Shown piece by piece: positions 52,679 to 60,347 of a stretch of 64,000 bases of DNA. A model generated the notes under the pieces. The model did no database searches, was not told the origin of the DNA, and saw nothing but the letters and a program-made list of their open reading frames with translations. The stretch comes from GCA-2862585 sp049890295 (GTDB lineage Bacteria; Bacteroidota; Bacteroidia; Flavobacteriales; UBA7312), in contig JBMHBP010000023.1 in the NCBI GenBank assembly GCA_049890295.1, positions 62,001 to 126,000 on the forward strand, read 5' to 3'. How positions within the stretch are numbered: position 1 is the first letter of the stretch; each line of letters starts with the position of its first letter. Position numbers and translations under genes: made by a program.

Positions 52679-53085
52679 ACTACTAATTTAAAAATTCTTT
52701 TTTCTCCATCTAACTCAATATATATATTTGAAGCATCTGCAGGTAAGGCATTATTTATTTCAGACGGCCACTCTACAAAGCAATAAGATGACTTGTCAAA
52801 ATATGTTTCAAGACCAATATCGAATGCCTCTTGTGGATGTTTTAATCTGTAGAAGTCAAAATGATAAATTAAGTCATTAACTTCACTAATATACTCATTT
52901 ACAATTGAAAAGGTAGGACTTTTCACAACATCAACCACCTTTAAATGTTTACACATTGATTTAATGAGTGTGGTTTTTCCAGCTCCCATCTGAGCATGAA
53001 AATAAATATTTTTAGATGTACAATGATCAAGAATTTCTTTGCTTATTTGATCTAAATCTTCCAAAGTATTACAAATCCACTTCAT
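52675..53085 (-). CDS. tsaE: tRNA threonylcarbamoyladenosine synthesis ATPase TsaE
   Basis: A small P-loop ATPase of the complex that makes the t6A modification of ANN-decoding tRNAs, with TsaB, TsaC and TsaD. The 136-residue protein has Walker A MGAGKTTLIK (about residues 33-42) and the core SPTFSIVNEY, then HFDFYRL. It lies 4 bp after porX and overlaps ald, so all three probably form one operon. Confidence 0.95.
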   Translation of the reverse strand: MKWICNTLEDLDQISKEILDHCTSKNIYFHAQMGAGKTTLIKSMCKHLKVVDVVKSPTFSIVNEYISEVNDLIYHFDFYRLKHPQEAFDIGLETYFDKSSYCFVEWPSEINNALPADASNIYIELDGEKRIFKLVV

Positions 53086-53089
53086 AAAA

Positions 53090-54652
53090 TTATTTTGCTG
53101 AAAGTGTTAGAATAGGAATCATCATCTCTTCCATTGAAATGCCACCGTGTTGAAAAGTTTCTTTGTAGTGATTTACAAAGTAATTGAAGTTATTGGGATA
53201 GGCAAAGAAATTATCTTCTTTTGCAAAAATATACTTACTACTTACGTTTACACTTGGTAATAAAACTTCTTTTGGATTATTTATTTCAAAAACTTCTTTT
53301 TCGTTATACTTCATATTTCTACCCTGCTTATACCTAAGATTTGAAGTAATTTCTTTTTCACCCAAAACTTTAGTCGGCTTTTTCACTTGAACTGTACCAT
53401 GGTCTGTTGTAACAATTACTTTCAAATCATGTTTTGAAATAAAAGTAAACATGTCTTTGAGTGGTGAATGTTCAAACCAAGAAGTAGTTAACGATCGATA
53501 AGCAGCATTACCTTCTGCTAATTCTTTTATTACTTTCATATCTGTTCTAGCATGAGAAAGCATATCAACAAAATTATATACAATAACATTCAATGAGTTA
53601 TTTAATAAGTTCGGTAAACTATCGACCAATTTTCTTCCTGCGTCTAAATTTGTTATTTTATTGTAAGAAAATTTTAAATCTGATTTACCTAAACGCTTCA
53701 ATTGGGCTTGTAAAAAATGTTCTTCAAAATTATTCTTTCCGCCCTTATCTATATCGTTTTTCCACCATTCAGGATGTAATTGCTCCATTTCTAAGGGCAT
53801 GAGTCCTGAAAAAATTGAATTTCTTGAATATTGTGTAGCTGTAGGTAAGATACTGAAGTAAATCGATTCATTTTCTATTCTAAAATCAGTTGATAAACTT
53901 GGTTCAATCATTTTCCACTGATCGTATCTTAAGTTATCTACAATTATTAAAAAAGTACTTTTCTTATCAGTTAGTTCAGGTAAAACTGACTGTTTAAATA
54001 TGCTAGGTGATAATTGAGGTTTGTTAGTGTTATTTGCAAACCACGATTTATAATTTGATTTTATAAATTTAAAAAACTGAGAGTTAGCTTCAGATTTTTG
54101 CATTTCTAAAATCTGTTTCATACTATGATCACCAGATCTATCTAACTCTAACTCCCAATAGGTAATTTTCTTAAATAAATCTATCCAATCATCTACATCT
54201 AAATTTGAACCGAGCTTTATACCAATTTCTCGAAATTCTTTTTGATACTCAGAGTTTGTTTTTTTTGAAACCAACCGATCGCTATCAATATGTTTTTTAA
54301 TGGACAACAAAATTTGATTTGGGTTTACAGGCTTTATTAGATAATCAGAAATTTTTGAACCAATCGCCTCCTCCATAATACTCTCCTCTTCACTTTTTGT
54401 AATCATTATTACTTTCTGATTTGGAAGCTTTGACTTAATCTCAAGTAAGGTTTCTAATCCAGAAAGACCTGGCATATTTTCGTCCAAGAAAACTAAATCG
54501 TAGTACGTATTATCCATCATCTCAATGGCTGTAACACCATTGTTTGCTGTTTCAATGTAGTAGCCTTTTTGCTCTAGAAATATTACATGAGGTCTCAGTA
54601 AATCGATTTCATCATCAACCCACAGAATAGAGATTTTATCATTAAAATTCAT
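53090..54652 (-). CDS. porX: T9SS response regulator PorX (receiver plus PglZ-type domain)
   Basis: PorX, with the histidine kinase PorY, controls type IX secretion genes in Bacteroidota. The 520-residue protein has an N-terminal receiver domain with phosphoacceptor Asp57 (YDLVFLDENMPG) and conserved Lys107. A helical linker follows (about 120-225), then an alkaline-phosphatase-superfamily PglZ-like domain with metal-binding Asp239 (IIVDNLRYDQW), the catalytic Thr in ILPTATQYSR (Thr271), and later VTTDHG and QHGGISMEEM. These match the known PorX layout. PorY is not in the window. It is the first gene of porX-tsaE-ald. Confidence 0.93.
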   Translation of the reverse strand: MNFNDKISILWVDDEIDLLRPHVIFLEQKGYYIETANNGVTAIEMMDNTYYDLVFLDENMPGLSGLETLLEIKSKLPNQKVIMITKSEEESIMEEAIGSKISDYLIKPVNPNQILLSIKKHIDSDRLVSKKTNSEYQKEFREIGIKLGSNLDVDDWIDLFKKITYWELELDRSGDHSMKQILEMQKSEANSQFFKFIKSNYKSWFANNTNKPQLSPSIFKQSVLPELTDKKSTFLIIVDNLRYDQWKMIEPSLSTDFRIENESIYFSILPTATQYSRNSIFSGLMPLEMEQLHPEWWKNDIDKGGKNNFEEHFLQAQLKRLGKSDLKFSYNKITNLDAGRKLVDSLPNLLNNSLNVIVYNFVDMLSHARTDMKVIKELAEGNAAYRSLTTSWFEHSPLKDMFTFISKHDLKVIVTTDHGTVQVKKPTKVLGEKEITSNLRYKQGRNMKYNEKEVFEINNPKEVLLPSVNVSSKYIFAKEDNFFAYPNNFNYFVNHYKETFQHGGISMEEMMIPILTLSAK

Positions 54653-54699
54653 ATATTCATCGAGAATTAATTAGGTTTAAAATTACAGTAATTTTTTAA

Positions 54700-55926
54700 A
54701 TGAAAAAGTCATCAAAAATCATTAACGACCCATTGTATGGTTTTATTAGCCTTGACAAAGGAATTATTTTAAAATTAATTGAACATCCCTATTTCCAACG
54801 ACTCAGAAGAATATCTCAATTAGGGCTTTCAAATATGGTTTATCCTGGAGCAAACCACACTAGATTTCATCATGCTATTGGTGCAATGCACCTCACACAG
54901 AAGGCTATCAATGTACTACGTTCTAAAGGCATTAAAATTACTAATAAAGAAGCTAAAGGAGTTAGTATTGCTATTTTATTGCATGATATAGGTCATGGAC
55001 CATTTTCACATGCACTAGAAAATAGTATTGTAAATGATATTACTCATGAGCAACTATCATTAGTTTATATGAAAAAGCTAAATAAAATTTTTAATGGAAA
55101 ACTAGATTTAGCAATTGAGATATTTAAAAATCAATATTCAAAGCCTTTCCTACATCAATTAGTTTCTAGTCAATTAGATATGGACAGAATGGATTATTTA
55201 AATAGAGATAGCTTTTATTCAGGTGTCCAAGAGGGTATTGTGGGGACTGAGCGTATCATCAACATGTTAAATGTTGTAAATGACGAATTAGTAGTTGAAA
55301 GTAAAGGAATATATTCTGTAGAGAAATTTCTAATTGCCAGAAGATTAATGTATTGGCAAGTGTATTTTCATAAAACTGTTGTATGTGCCGAGCAACTACT
55401 CATCAATATTTTAAAAAGAGCTAAAGAACTATACAGCAGAAATGGAACTATTTTTTGCACCTCATCTTTGAAATTATTTTTTGAAAAGAAAGTCTATTAC
55501 GCTGATTTTATAGATAATGATGAAATTTTGAATGCATTCACGCAACTTGATGATTTTGATATATTTACTTCTATTAAAGAATGGCAGAACCATGAAGACA
55601 AAGTACTAGCATTATTATGCAAAAGTATTGTACAACGCAGACTCTTTCAGACTCAAATTCTTGAAAAACCTTTAAAAAATGATGAAAAAATTAAACTCAG
55701 AAAAAATATTTCTCAACTTTATGCGTTGGACAATTCAGAGGTAAACTACCTCTTTATGGAAGGTGAAATTACAAACAGTACTTATAAGCTGAATGATTCA
55801 GATATAAACATATTACATAAAAACAAAACCATATCAGATTTGATTTCTTCAGCCGACAAATCGACAATTTCTGCATTAACAAACAACGTTAAAAAGTATT
55901 TCTATTGCTACCCAAAAAACTTATGA
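54700..55926 (+). CDS. HD-domain phosphohydrolase (dNTPase/SAMHD1-like)
   Basis: A 408-residue metal-dependent phosphohydrolase of the HD superfamily. The metal-binding histidines are in RFHHAIGAMHL and HDIGHGPFSHALE (about residues 50-110), and MDRMDYLNRDSFYSGV completes the site, as in dNTP triphosphohydrolases and SAMHD1. The substrate is not known. It is divergent from porX and sits just upstream of the lipid A operon, an order I recall in other Flavobacteriia. A 19-bp gap to lpxD suggests one transcript. Confidence 0.9.
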   Translation: MKKSSKIINDPLYGFISLDKGIILKLIEHPYFQRLRRISQLGLSNMVYPGANHTRFHHAIGAMHLTQKAINVLRSKGIKITNKEAKGVSIAILLHDIGHGPFSHALENSIVNDITHEQLSLVYMKKLNKIFNGKLDLAIEIFKNQYSKPFLHQLVSSQLDMDRMDYLNRDSFYSGVQEGIVGTERIINMLNVVNDELVVESKGIYSVEKFLIARRLMYWQVYFHKTVVCAEQLLINILKRAKELYSRNGTIFCTSSLKLFFEKKVYYADFIDNDEILNAFTQLDDFDIFTSIKEWQNHEDKVLALLCKSIVQRRLFQTQILEKPLKNDEKIKLRKNISQLYALDNSEVNYLFMEGEITNSTYKLNDSDINILHKNKTISDLISSADKSTISALTNNVKKYFYCYPKNL

Positions 55927-55945
55927 TTTTAAATAATTTTACAAC

Positions 55946-56980
55946 ATGAAATTAAGCGTTAAAGAAATAGCAGATTTAGTAGGAGGTACAGTTCATGGGC
56001 TAAATGATATTGTTATTTCTGAACTTTCCAAAATTGAAGAAGCTAAAAATGGAAGTCTTAGTTTTATCGCAAATGAAAAGTATTATCATTTCATTTCAAA
56101 AACATCAGCTAGTGCACTAATTATTGGTAAAAATTTTGAAATTCCACAAGACCACCTACCAACCCTGATAAAAGTAGATGACCCTTATCTATGCTTTGCT
56201 ACTATTTTAAATATTTTTAATAAAAAACAGCAAATTATTAAAGGCATACATGCCAGTGCAATTATTGAAACAGAAAACACAATCGACCCAAGCACAAGTA
56301 TTGGAGCAAATGTTTTCATCGGAAAGGAATGTAAAATTGGAAAAGAGGTTGTTATTCATCCAAATTGTACCATTGGAGATAATGTTACAATAAAAGATTA
56401 TACCATTTTATATCCATCTGTTAACATATATCAAGATTGTTTGATTGGTAAAAACTGTATAGTACAATCTGGAGTAATAATTGGCGCAGATGGTTTTGGC
56501 TTTGCCTCAAATAGCGAAAATAAATTCGATAAAGTTGCTCAAATAGGTAATGTGATTATCGAAGATAATGTAGAAATTGGATCTAACACCACAATTGATA
56601 GAGCAACAATGGGGTCAACAATAATTAGAGAGGGAGTAAAATTAGATAATCTTATTCAAGTTGCACACAACGTAGAAATTGGTAAGAATACAATCATTGC
56701 TGCTCAAACAGGAATTGCAGGCTCAACAAAAATTGGCCAAAACTGCATGATTGGAGGGCAAGTTGGAATTGTTGGTCATTTACAAATTGGAGATAATGTA
56801 AAAATAGCCGCTCAATCTGGAATATCATCTAATATAAGCGACAACAATATTGTACAGGGCTCACCAGCTTTTTCAATATCAGATTATAAAAGGGCTTATG
56901 TTTATTTCAAAAAATTACCGCAACTTAATCTATTAGTCAATAAAATTGAAAAACAATTGAATACCTTATTAAGTAAATAA
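55946..56980 (+). CDS. lpxD: UDP-3-O-acyl-glucosamine N-acyltransferase LpxD
   Basis: It adds the second hydroxyacyl chain to UDP-3-O-acyl-glucosamine in lipid A synthesis. The 344-residue trimeric enzyme has a uridine-binding N-terminal domain (about residues 1-100) and a long left-handed beta-helix of hexapeptide repeats (about 105-320) with the catalytic His in QVAHNVEIGKN. lpxC-fabZ starts directly at its stop codon. Confidence 0.96.
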   Translation: MKLSVKEIADLVGGTVHGLNDIVISELSKIEEAKNGSLSFIANEKYYHFISKTSASALIIGKNFEIPQDHLPTLIKVDDPYLCFATILNIFNKKQQIIKGIHASAIIETENTIDPSTSIGANVFIGKECKIGKEVVIHPNCTIGDNVTIKDYTILYPSVNIYQDCLIGKNCIVQSGVIIGADGFGFASNSENKFDKVAQIGNVIIEDNVEIGSNTTIDRATMGSTIIREGVKLDNLIQVAHNVEIGKNTIIAAQTGIAGSTKIGQNCMIGGQVGIVGHLQIGDNVKIAAQSGISSNISDNNIVQGSPAFSISDYKRAYVYFKKLPQLNLLVNKIEKQLNTLLSK

Positions 56981-58360
56981 ATGTCTTATCATCAAAAAAC
57001 AATTACTTCACCATGTAGTATTTCAGGCTTAGGGTTACATACTGGCAAAAAGACTCATCTAACACTAAAACCAAGCCAAATAAATACTGGAGTTTGTTTT
57101 ATTCGTACGGATCTAGAAGGAAGGCCTATGGTTGAAGCTAACTTGAGTAACTTTCATGAAACTCAACGTAATACACAGCTCAAAAAAGGACAAGCGACCA
57201 TACAAACTACCGAACACCTGCTAGCAGCTGTAAAAGCCTTAGAAATTGACAATTTAGTAGTTGAAATTGATGGTCCGGAAGTCCCAATTTTAGATGGTAG
57301 CTCAAAATTATTTTTTGAAATTTTAAAAGAAACCGGAGTTGAAAAACAAAATGGATTTAAAGATATTTTTATCGTTAGAAAACCCTACTATTTTAAAGAT
57401 GAAGAAACAGATAGTGAATATTTTTTAGAACCTTCAGATTGCTTTAAAGTTGAAGTTGAAATAGATTACAACTCAAAGGTTTTACCTAATTCAAGAGCTA
57501 TTTTAGAATCTCTTGAAGATTTTGAAAGTGAAATTTCTGACTCTAGAACTTTTGTGTTTTTACATGAAATTGAACCCCTATTAAAGAAAGGACTTATTAA
57601 AGGCGGTAGTTTAGAAAACGCTGTAGTTTTTGTCGAAAACAAAAAAAAATCTGAGGAACTTATTAAAATAGCTGAGCTATTTGGCAGAGAAGAAATACAT
57701 GTCAATGAAGACGGAATTTTAAATAACACCAAACTAAAGTATGACAATGAAGCTGCAAGGCACAAGCTTTTAGATGTAATAGGAGACATATCATTAACAA
57801 ATTGTAATATATTTGGAAAGCTTAAAATAATTAAGCCTGGTCATAAATCAAATATCGCATTTGCAAAAAAAATTGTACATCTTATGAAAACAGAGCCACC
57901 TATTTACGATCCAAATAAAATGCCAGTAAAAGACATTCATGGCATAATGGATATGCTACCCCATAGACCACCGTTTTTACTCATTGATAAAATCATTGAA
58001 TTAAGTGAACATCATGTTATTGGTGTGAAAAACGTAACGATAAACGAAGACTTTTTTAATGGTCATTTCCCAGGGTCTCCTGTAATGCCAGGCGTTTTAC
58101 AAATTGAAGCCATGGCTCAAACTGGTGGCATTTTAATCCTTAACACCGTTCCAGACCCTGAAAACTATCTCACTTATTTCATGAAGATAGACAAGGTAAA
58201 ATTCAAACAAAAGGTTTTGCCTGGTGATACAATTATTTTTGATTGTAGACTTTTAAGCCCTATTCGTCGAGGAATATGCCACATGTCAGGAAAAGGATAC
58301 GTGGGTAATAAGTTAGTTATTGAAGGTGAACTAATGGCTCAAATCAAAAAAGTAAAATAA
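56981..58360 (+). CDS. lpxC-fabZ: Bifunctional LpxC deacetylase / FabZ hydroxyacyl-ACP dehydratase
   Basis: A fusion of the committed lipid A deacetylase (about residues 1-305) and the fatty-acid dehydratase (about 315-459). The LpxC half has TEHLLAAV with a zinc-ligand His and LKYDNEAARHKLLDVIGD with further metal ligands and catalytic residues. The FabZ half has MLPHRPPFLLIDK and NGHFPGSPVMPGVLQIEAMAQ with the catalytic His and Glu. The fusion is typical of Bacteroidota. It joins lipid A and fatty-acid supply in one chain. lpxA follows after 6 bp. Confidence 0.97.
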   Translation: MSYHQKTITSPCSISGLGLHTGKKTHLTLKPSQINTGVCFIRTDLEGRPMVEANLSNFHETQRNTQLKKGQATIQTTEHLLAAVKALEIDNLVVEIDGPEVPILDGSSKLFFEILKETGVEKQNGFKDIFIVRKPYYFKDEETDSEYFLEPSDCFKVEVEIDYNSKVLPNSRAILESLEDFESEISDSRTFVFLHEIEPLLKKGLIKGGSLENAVVFVENKKKSEELIKIAELFGREEIHVNEDGILNNTKLKYDNEAARHKLLDVIGDISLTNCNIFGKLKIIKPGHKSNIAFAKKIVHLMKTEPPIYDPNKMPVKDIHGIMDMLPHRPPFLLIDKIIELSEHHVIGVKNVTINEDFFNGHFPGSPVMPGVLQIEAMAQTGGILILNTVPDPENYLTYFMKIDKVKFKQKVLPGDTIIFDCRLLSPIRRGICHMSGKGYVGNKLVIEGELMAQIKKVK

Positions 58361-58366
58361 TTCCTC

Positions 58367-59143
58367 ATGTCATCAAAACTTACAAATATTCACCCTAAAG
58401 CAAAAATTGGGAATAATGTTATTGTAGAATCATTTACAACTATAGAAGAAGATGTCGAAGTTGGAAATAACTGTTGGATAGGGCCAAACGTTACTATAAT
58501 GAAAGGTGCTAGATTAGGAAATAACTGTAAAGTATTTCCAGGTGCAGTAATTTCTGCTGTACCTCAAGATTTAAAATTTGGAGGTGAGGATAGTTTAGTT
58601 AAAATTGGAGACAATACTATTATCAGGGAAAATGCAACAATAAATCGTGGAACTAAATATAGCGGTTTAACTTCTATTGGTAAAAATTGTCTTATTATGG
58701 CTTATGTTCATGTTGCTCATGATTGCCATATTTCTGATCATGCAATTCTTGTAAATTCAGTTCAGCTTGGCGGACACGTTGAGATTGGTGAACATGCTAT
58801 TATTGGTGGAGCTTCTGCCGTACATCAATTTGTAAAAATCGGAGAACATAGTATGATTTCAGGTGGTTCATTAGTAAGAAAAGATGTTCCTCCATTCATT
58901 AAAGTAGCTAGAGAACCCCTTGCTTTTATTGGGGTTAACAATATCGGATTAGAAAGAAGAGGTTTCTCAAAAGAAAAAATAGAAGAAATTCAACAATTAT
59001 ACAGACTCATATTTAAATCCTCATACAATAATGCTCAGGCCATTGAAAAAATAGATAATGAATATAACCAATCTCCAGAAAGAGATTCAATAATAAAGTT
59101 TATAAGAACTTCTGAAAGAGGAATTATAAAGGGACTAAAATAA
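58367..59143 (+). CDS. lpxA: UDP-N-acetylglucosamine acyltransferase LpxA
   Basis: It adds the first hydroxyacyl chain to UDP-GlcNAc. The 258-residue protein has hexapeptide repeats through about residue 185, the catalytic His in MAYVHVAHDCHI, the segment GGHVEIGEHAIIGGASAVHQF, and a C-terminal helical domain. It is third in lpxD-lpxC/fabZ-lpxA and is followed 7 bp later by efp. Confidence 0.97.
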   Translation: MSSKLTNIHPKAKIGNNVIVESFTTIEEDVEVGNNCWIGPNVTIMKGARLGNNCKVFPGAVISAVPQDLKFGGEDSLVKIGDNTIIRENATINRGTKYSGLTSIGKNCLIMAYVHVAHDCHISDHAILVNSVQLGGHVEIGEHAIIGGASAVHQFVKIGEHSMISGGSLVRKDVPPFIKVAREPLAFIGVNNIGLERRGFSKEKIEEIQQLYRLIFKSSYNNAQAIEKIDNEYNQSPERDSIIKFIRTSERGIIKGLK

Positions 59144-59150
59144 TTTTAAT

Positions 59151-59717
59151 ATGGCAACAACATCAGATTTTAGAAATGGATTGTGTATAAAACACAATAA
59201 TGACTTATGGCAAATAGTAGAATTCCAGCATGTAAAACCTGGAAAAGGACCTGCATTTGTTAGAACAAAACTAAAAAATTTAACTAATGGTCGTCGACTA
59301 GATAATACCTTTACCGCAGGAGTAAAAATTGAAGTGGTTCGTATTGAAAATAGAAAACATCAATTTTTATACGCCGAAGGAGACATCTTTCATTTCATGA
59401 ATACAGATAATTACGAGCAAATATTCGTGAATAAAAATCTAATTAACGCCCCAGACTTTTTAAAAGAAGGCGAAAATGCCGATATATTATTTCATGCAGA
59501 AGAAGAAAAAGTACTTGGATGCGAACTACCTGCCTCAGTAGTTTTAGAAGTCACCTACACAGAGCCAGGTGTTAAAGGCGATACTGCTACTAATTCATTA
59601 AAAGCGTCAACTGTAGAAACTGGTGCAGAGGTTAATGTCCCATTGTTCATCAACATTGGTGATAAAATTAAGATTGATACACGAACTGGTAGTTACTCCG
59701 AACGAGTAAAAAGTTAA
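59151..59717 (+). CDS. efp: Elongation factor P
   Basis: It rescues ribosomes stalled on consecutive prolines. The 188-residue three-domain protein has the tip loop KPGKGPAF with Lys32 at the position that is modified in other bacteria. The C-terminal TRTGSYSERVKS is typical. No epmA or epmB is in the window, so any modification cannot be judged. It is directly followed by rnhB. Confidence 0.97.
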   Translation: MATTSDFRNGLCIKHNNDLWQIVEFQHVKPGKGPAFVRTKLKNLTNGRRLDNTFTAGVKIEVVRIENRKHQFLYAEGDIFHFMNTDNYEQIFVNKNLINAPDFLKEGENADILFHAEEEKVLGCELPASVVLEVTYTEPGVKGDTATNSLKASTVETGAEVNVPLFINIGDKIKIDTRTGSYSERVKS

Positions 59718-60317
59718 ATGCTTCAACCTTTTTACACAAAAGGATTAATAGAAGCTGGTTGTGATGAAGCCGGTAGAGGATGTTTAGCTGGTCCAGTAGT
59801 TGCATCAGCAGTAATTTTACCTAACTCATTCAAACATAAAATTGTAAACGATTCTAAAAAGTTAAGCTCAAAACAACGTTTAGAAGTAGAGCCGTATATT
59901 AAAGAGGAAGCAATCGAATGGTCAATAGGTGTTGTATCAGCAAAAGAAATCGATGAAATAAATATTTTAAACGCCTCTATCTTAGCCATGCATAGAGCAA
60001 TTGACCAATTACAATCAAAAATCAACCTTCTCTTAATAGACGGTAATAAGTTCAAACAATACAAGACTGTAAAACACCATTGCATTATAAAAGGAGATTC
60101 AAAATACTCTTCAATAGCTGCAGCTTCTATTTTAGCTAAAAACCATAGAGATTGTCTCATGAATAAGCTGCATAAAACACACTCCATTTATGATTGGAAA
60201 AACAATAAAGGGTATCCAACAAAGAAGCACAGGCTTGCTATTTTAAAAAATGGCACAAGCAAATACCATAGAAAAAGTTTTAAGTTATTACCTACTCAAA
60301 TAGAAATTGAATTTTAA
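59718..60317 (+). CDS. rnhB: Ribonuclease HII
   Basis: It cleaves RNA in RNA-DNA hybrids and single ribonucleotides in DNA. The 199-residue protein has the DEAGRG motif (GCDEAGRGCLAGPVVASA, residues about 14-31), the further acidic residue in LLLIDGNKF, and GDSKYSSIAAASILAK. It starts immediately after the efp stop codon, in the same operon. Confidence 0.96.
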   Translation: MLQPFYTKGLIEAGCDEAGRGCLAGPVVASAVILPNSFKHKIVNDSKKLSSKQRLEVEPYIKEEAIEWSIGVVSAKEIDEINILNASILAMHRAIDQLQSKINLLLIDGNKFKQYKTVKHHCIIKGDSKYSSIAAASILAKNHRDCLMNKLHKTHSIYDWKNNKGYPTKKHRLAILKNGTSKYHRKSFKLLPTQIEIEF

Positions 60318-60347
60318 TTAAATTTGATTTCATTTTCTAAAACAATT

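Noticed and set aside
57641..57649. A9 run in lpxC-fabZ as a slippage site
   Set aside because: A single run in the middle of a catalytic chain with no sensible truncated product; kept only as a caution for the dnaX claim.
59732..60187. 151-codon open frame antisense to rnhB
   Set aside because: The plus strand encodes RnhB with all its motifs; the antisense product has no family features.
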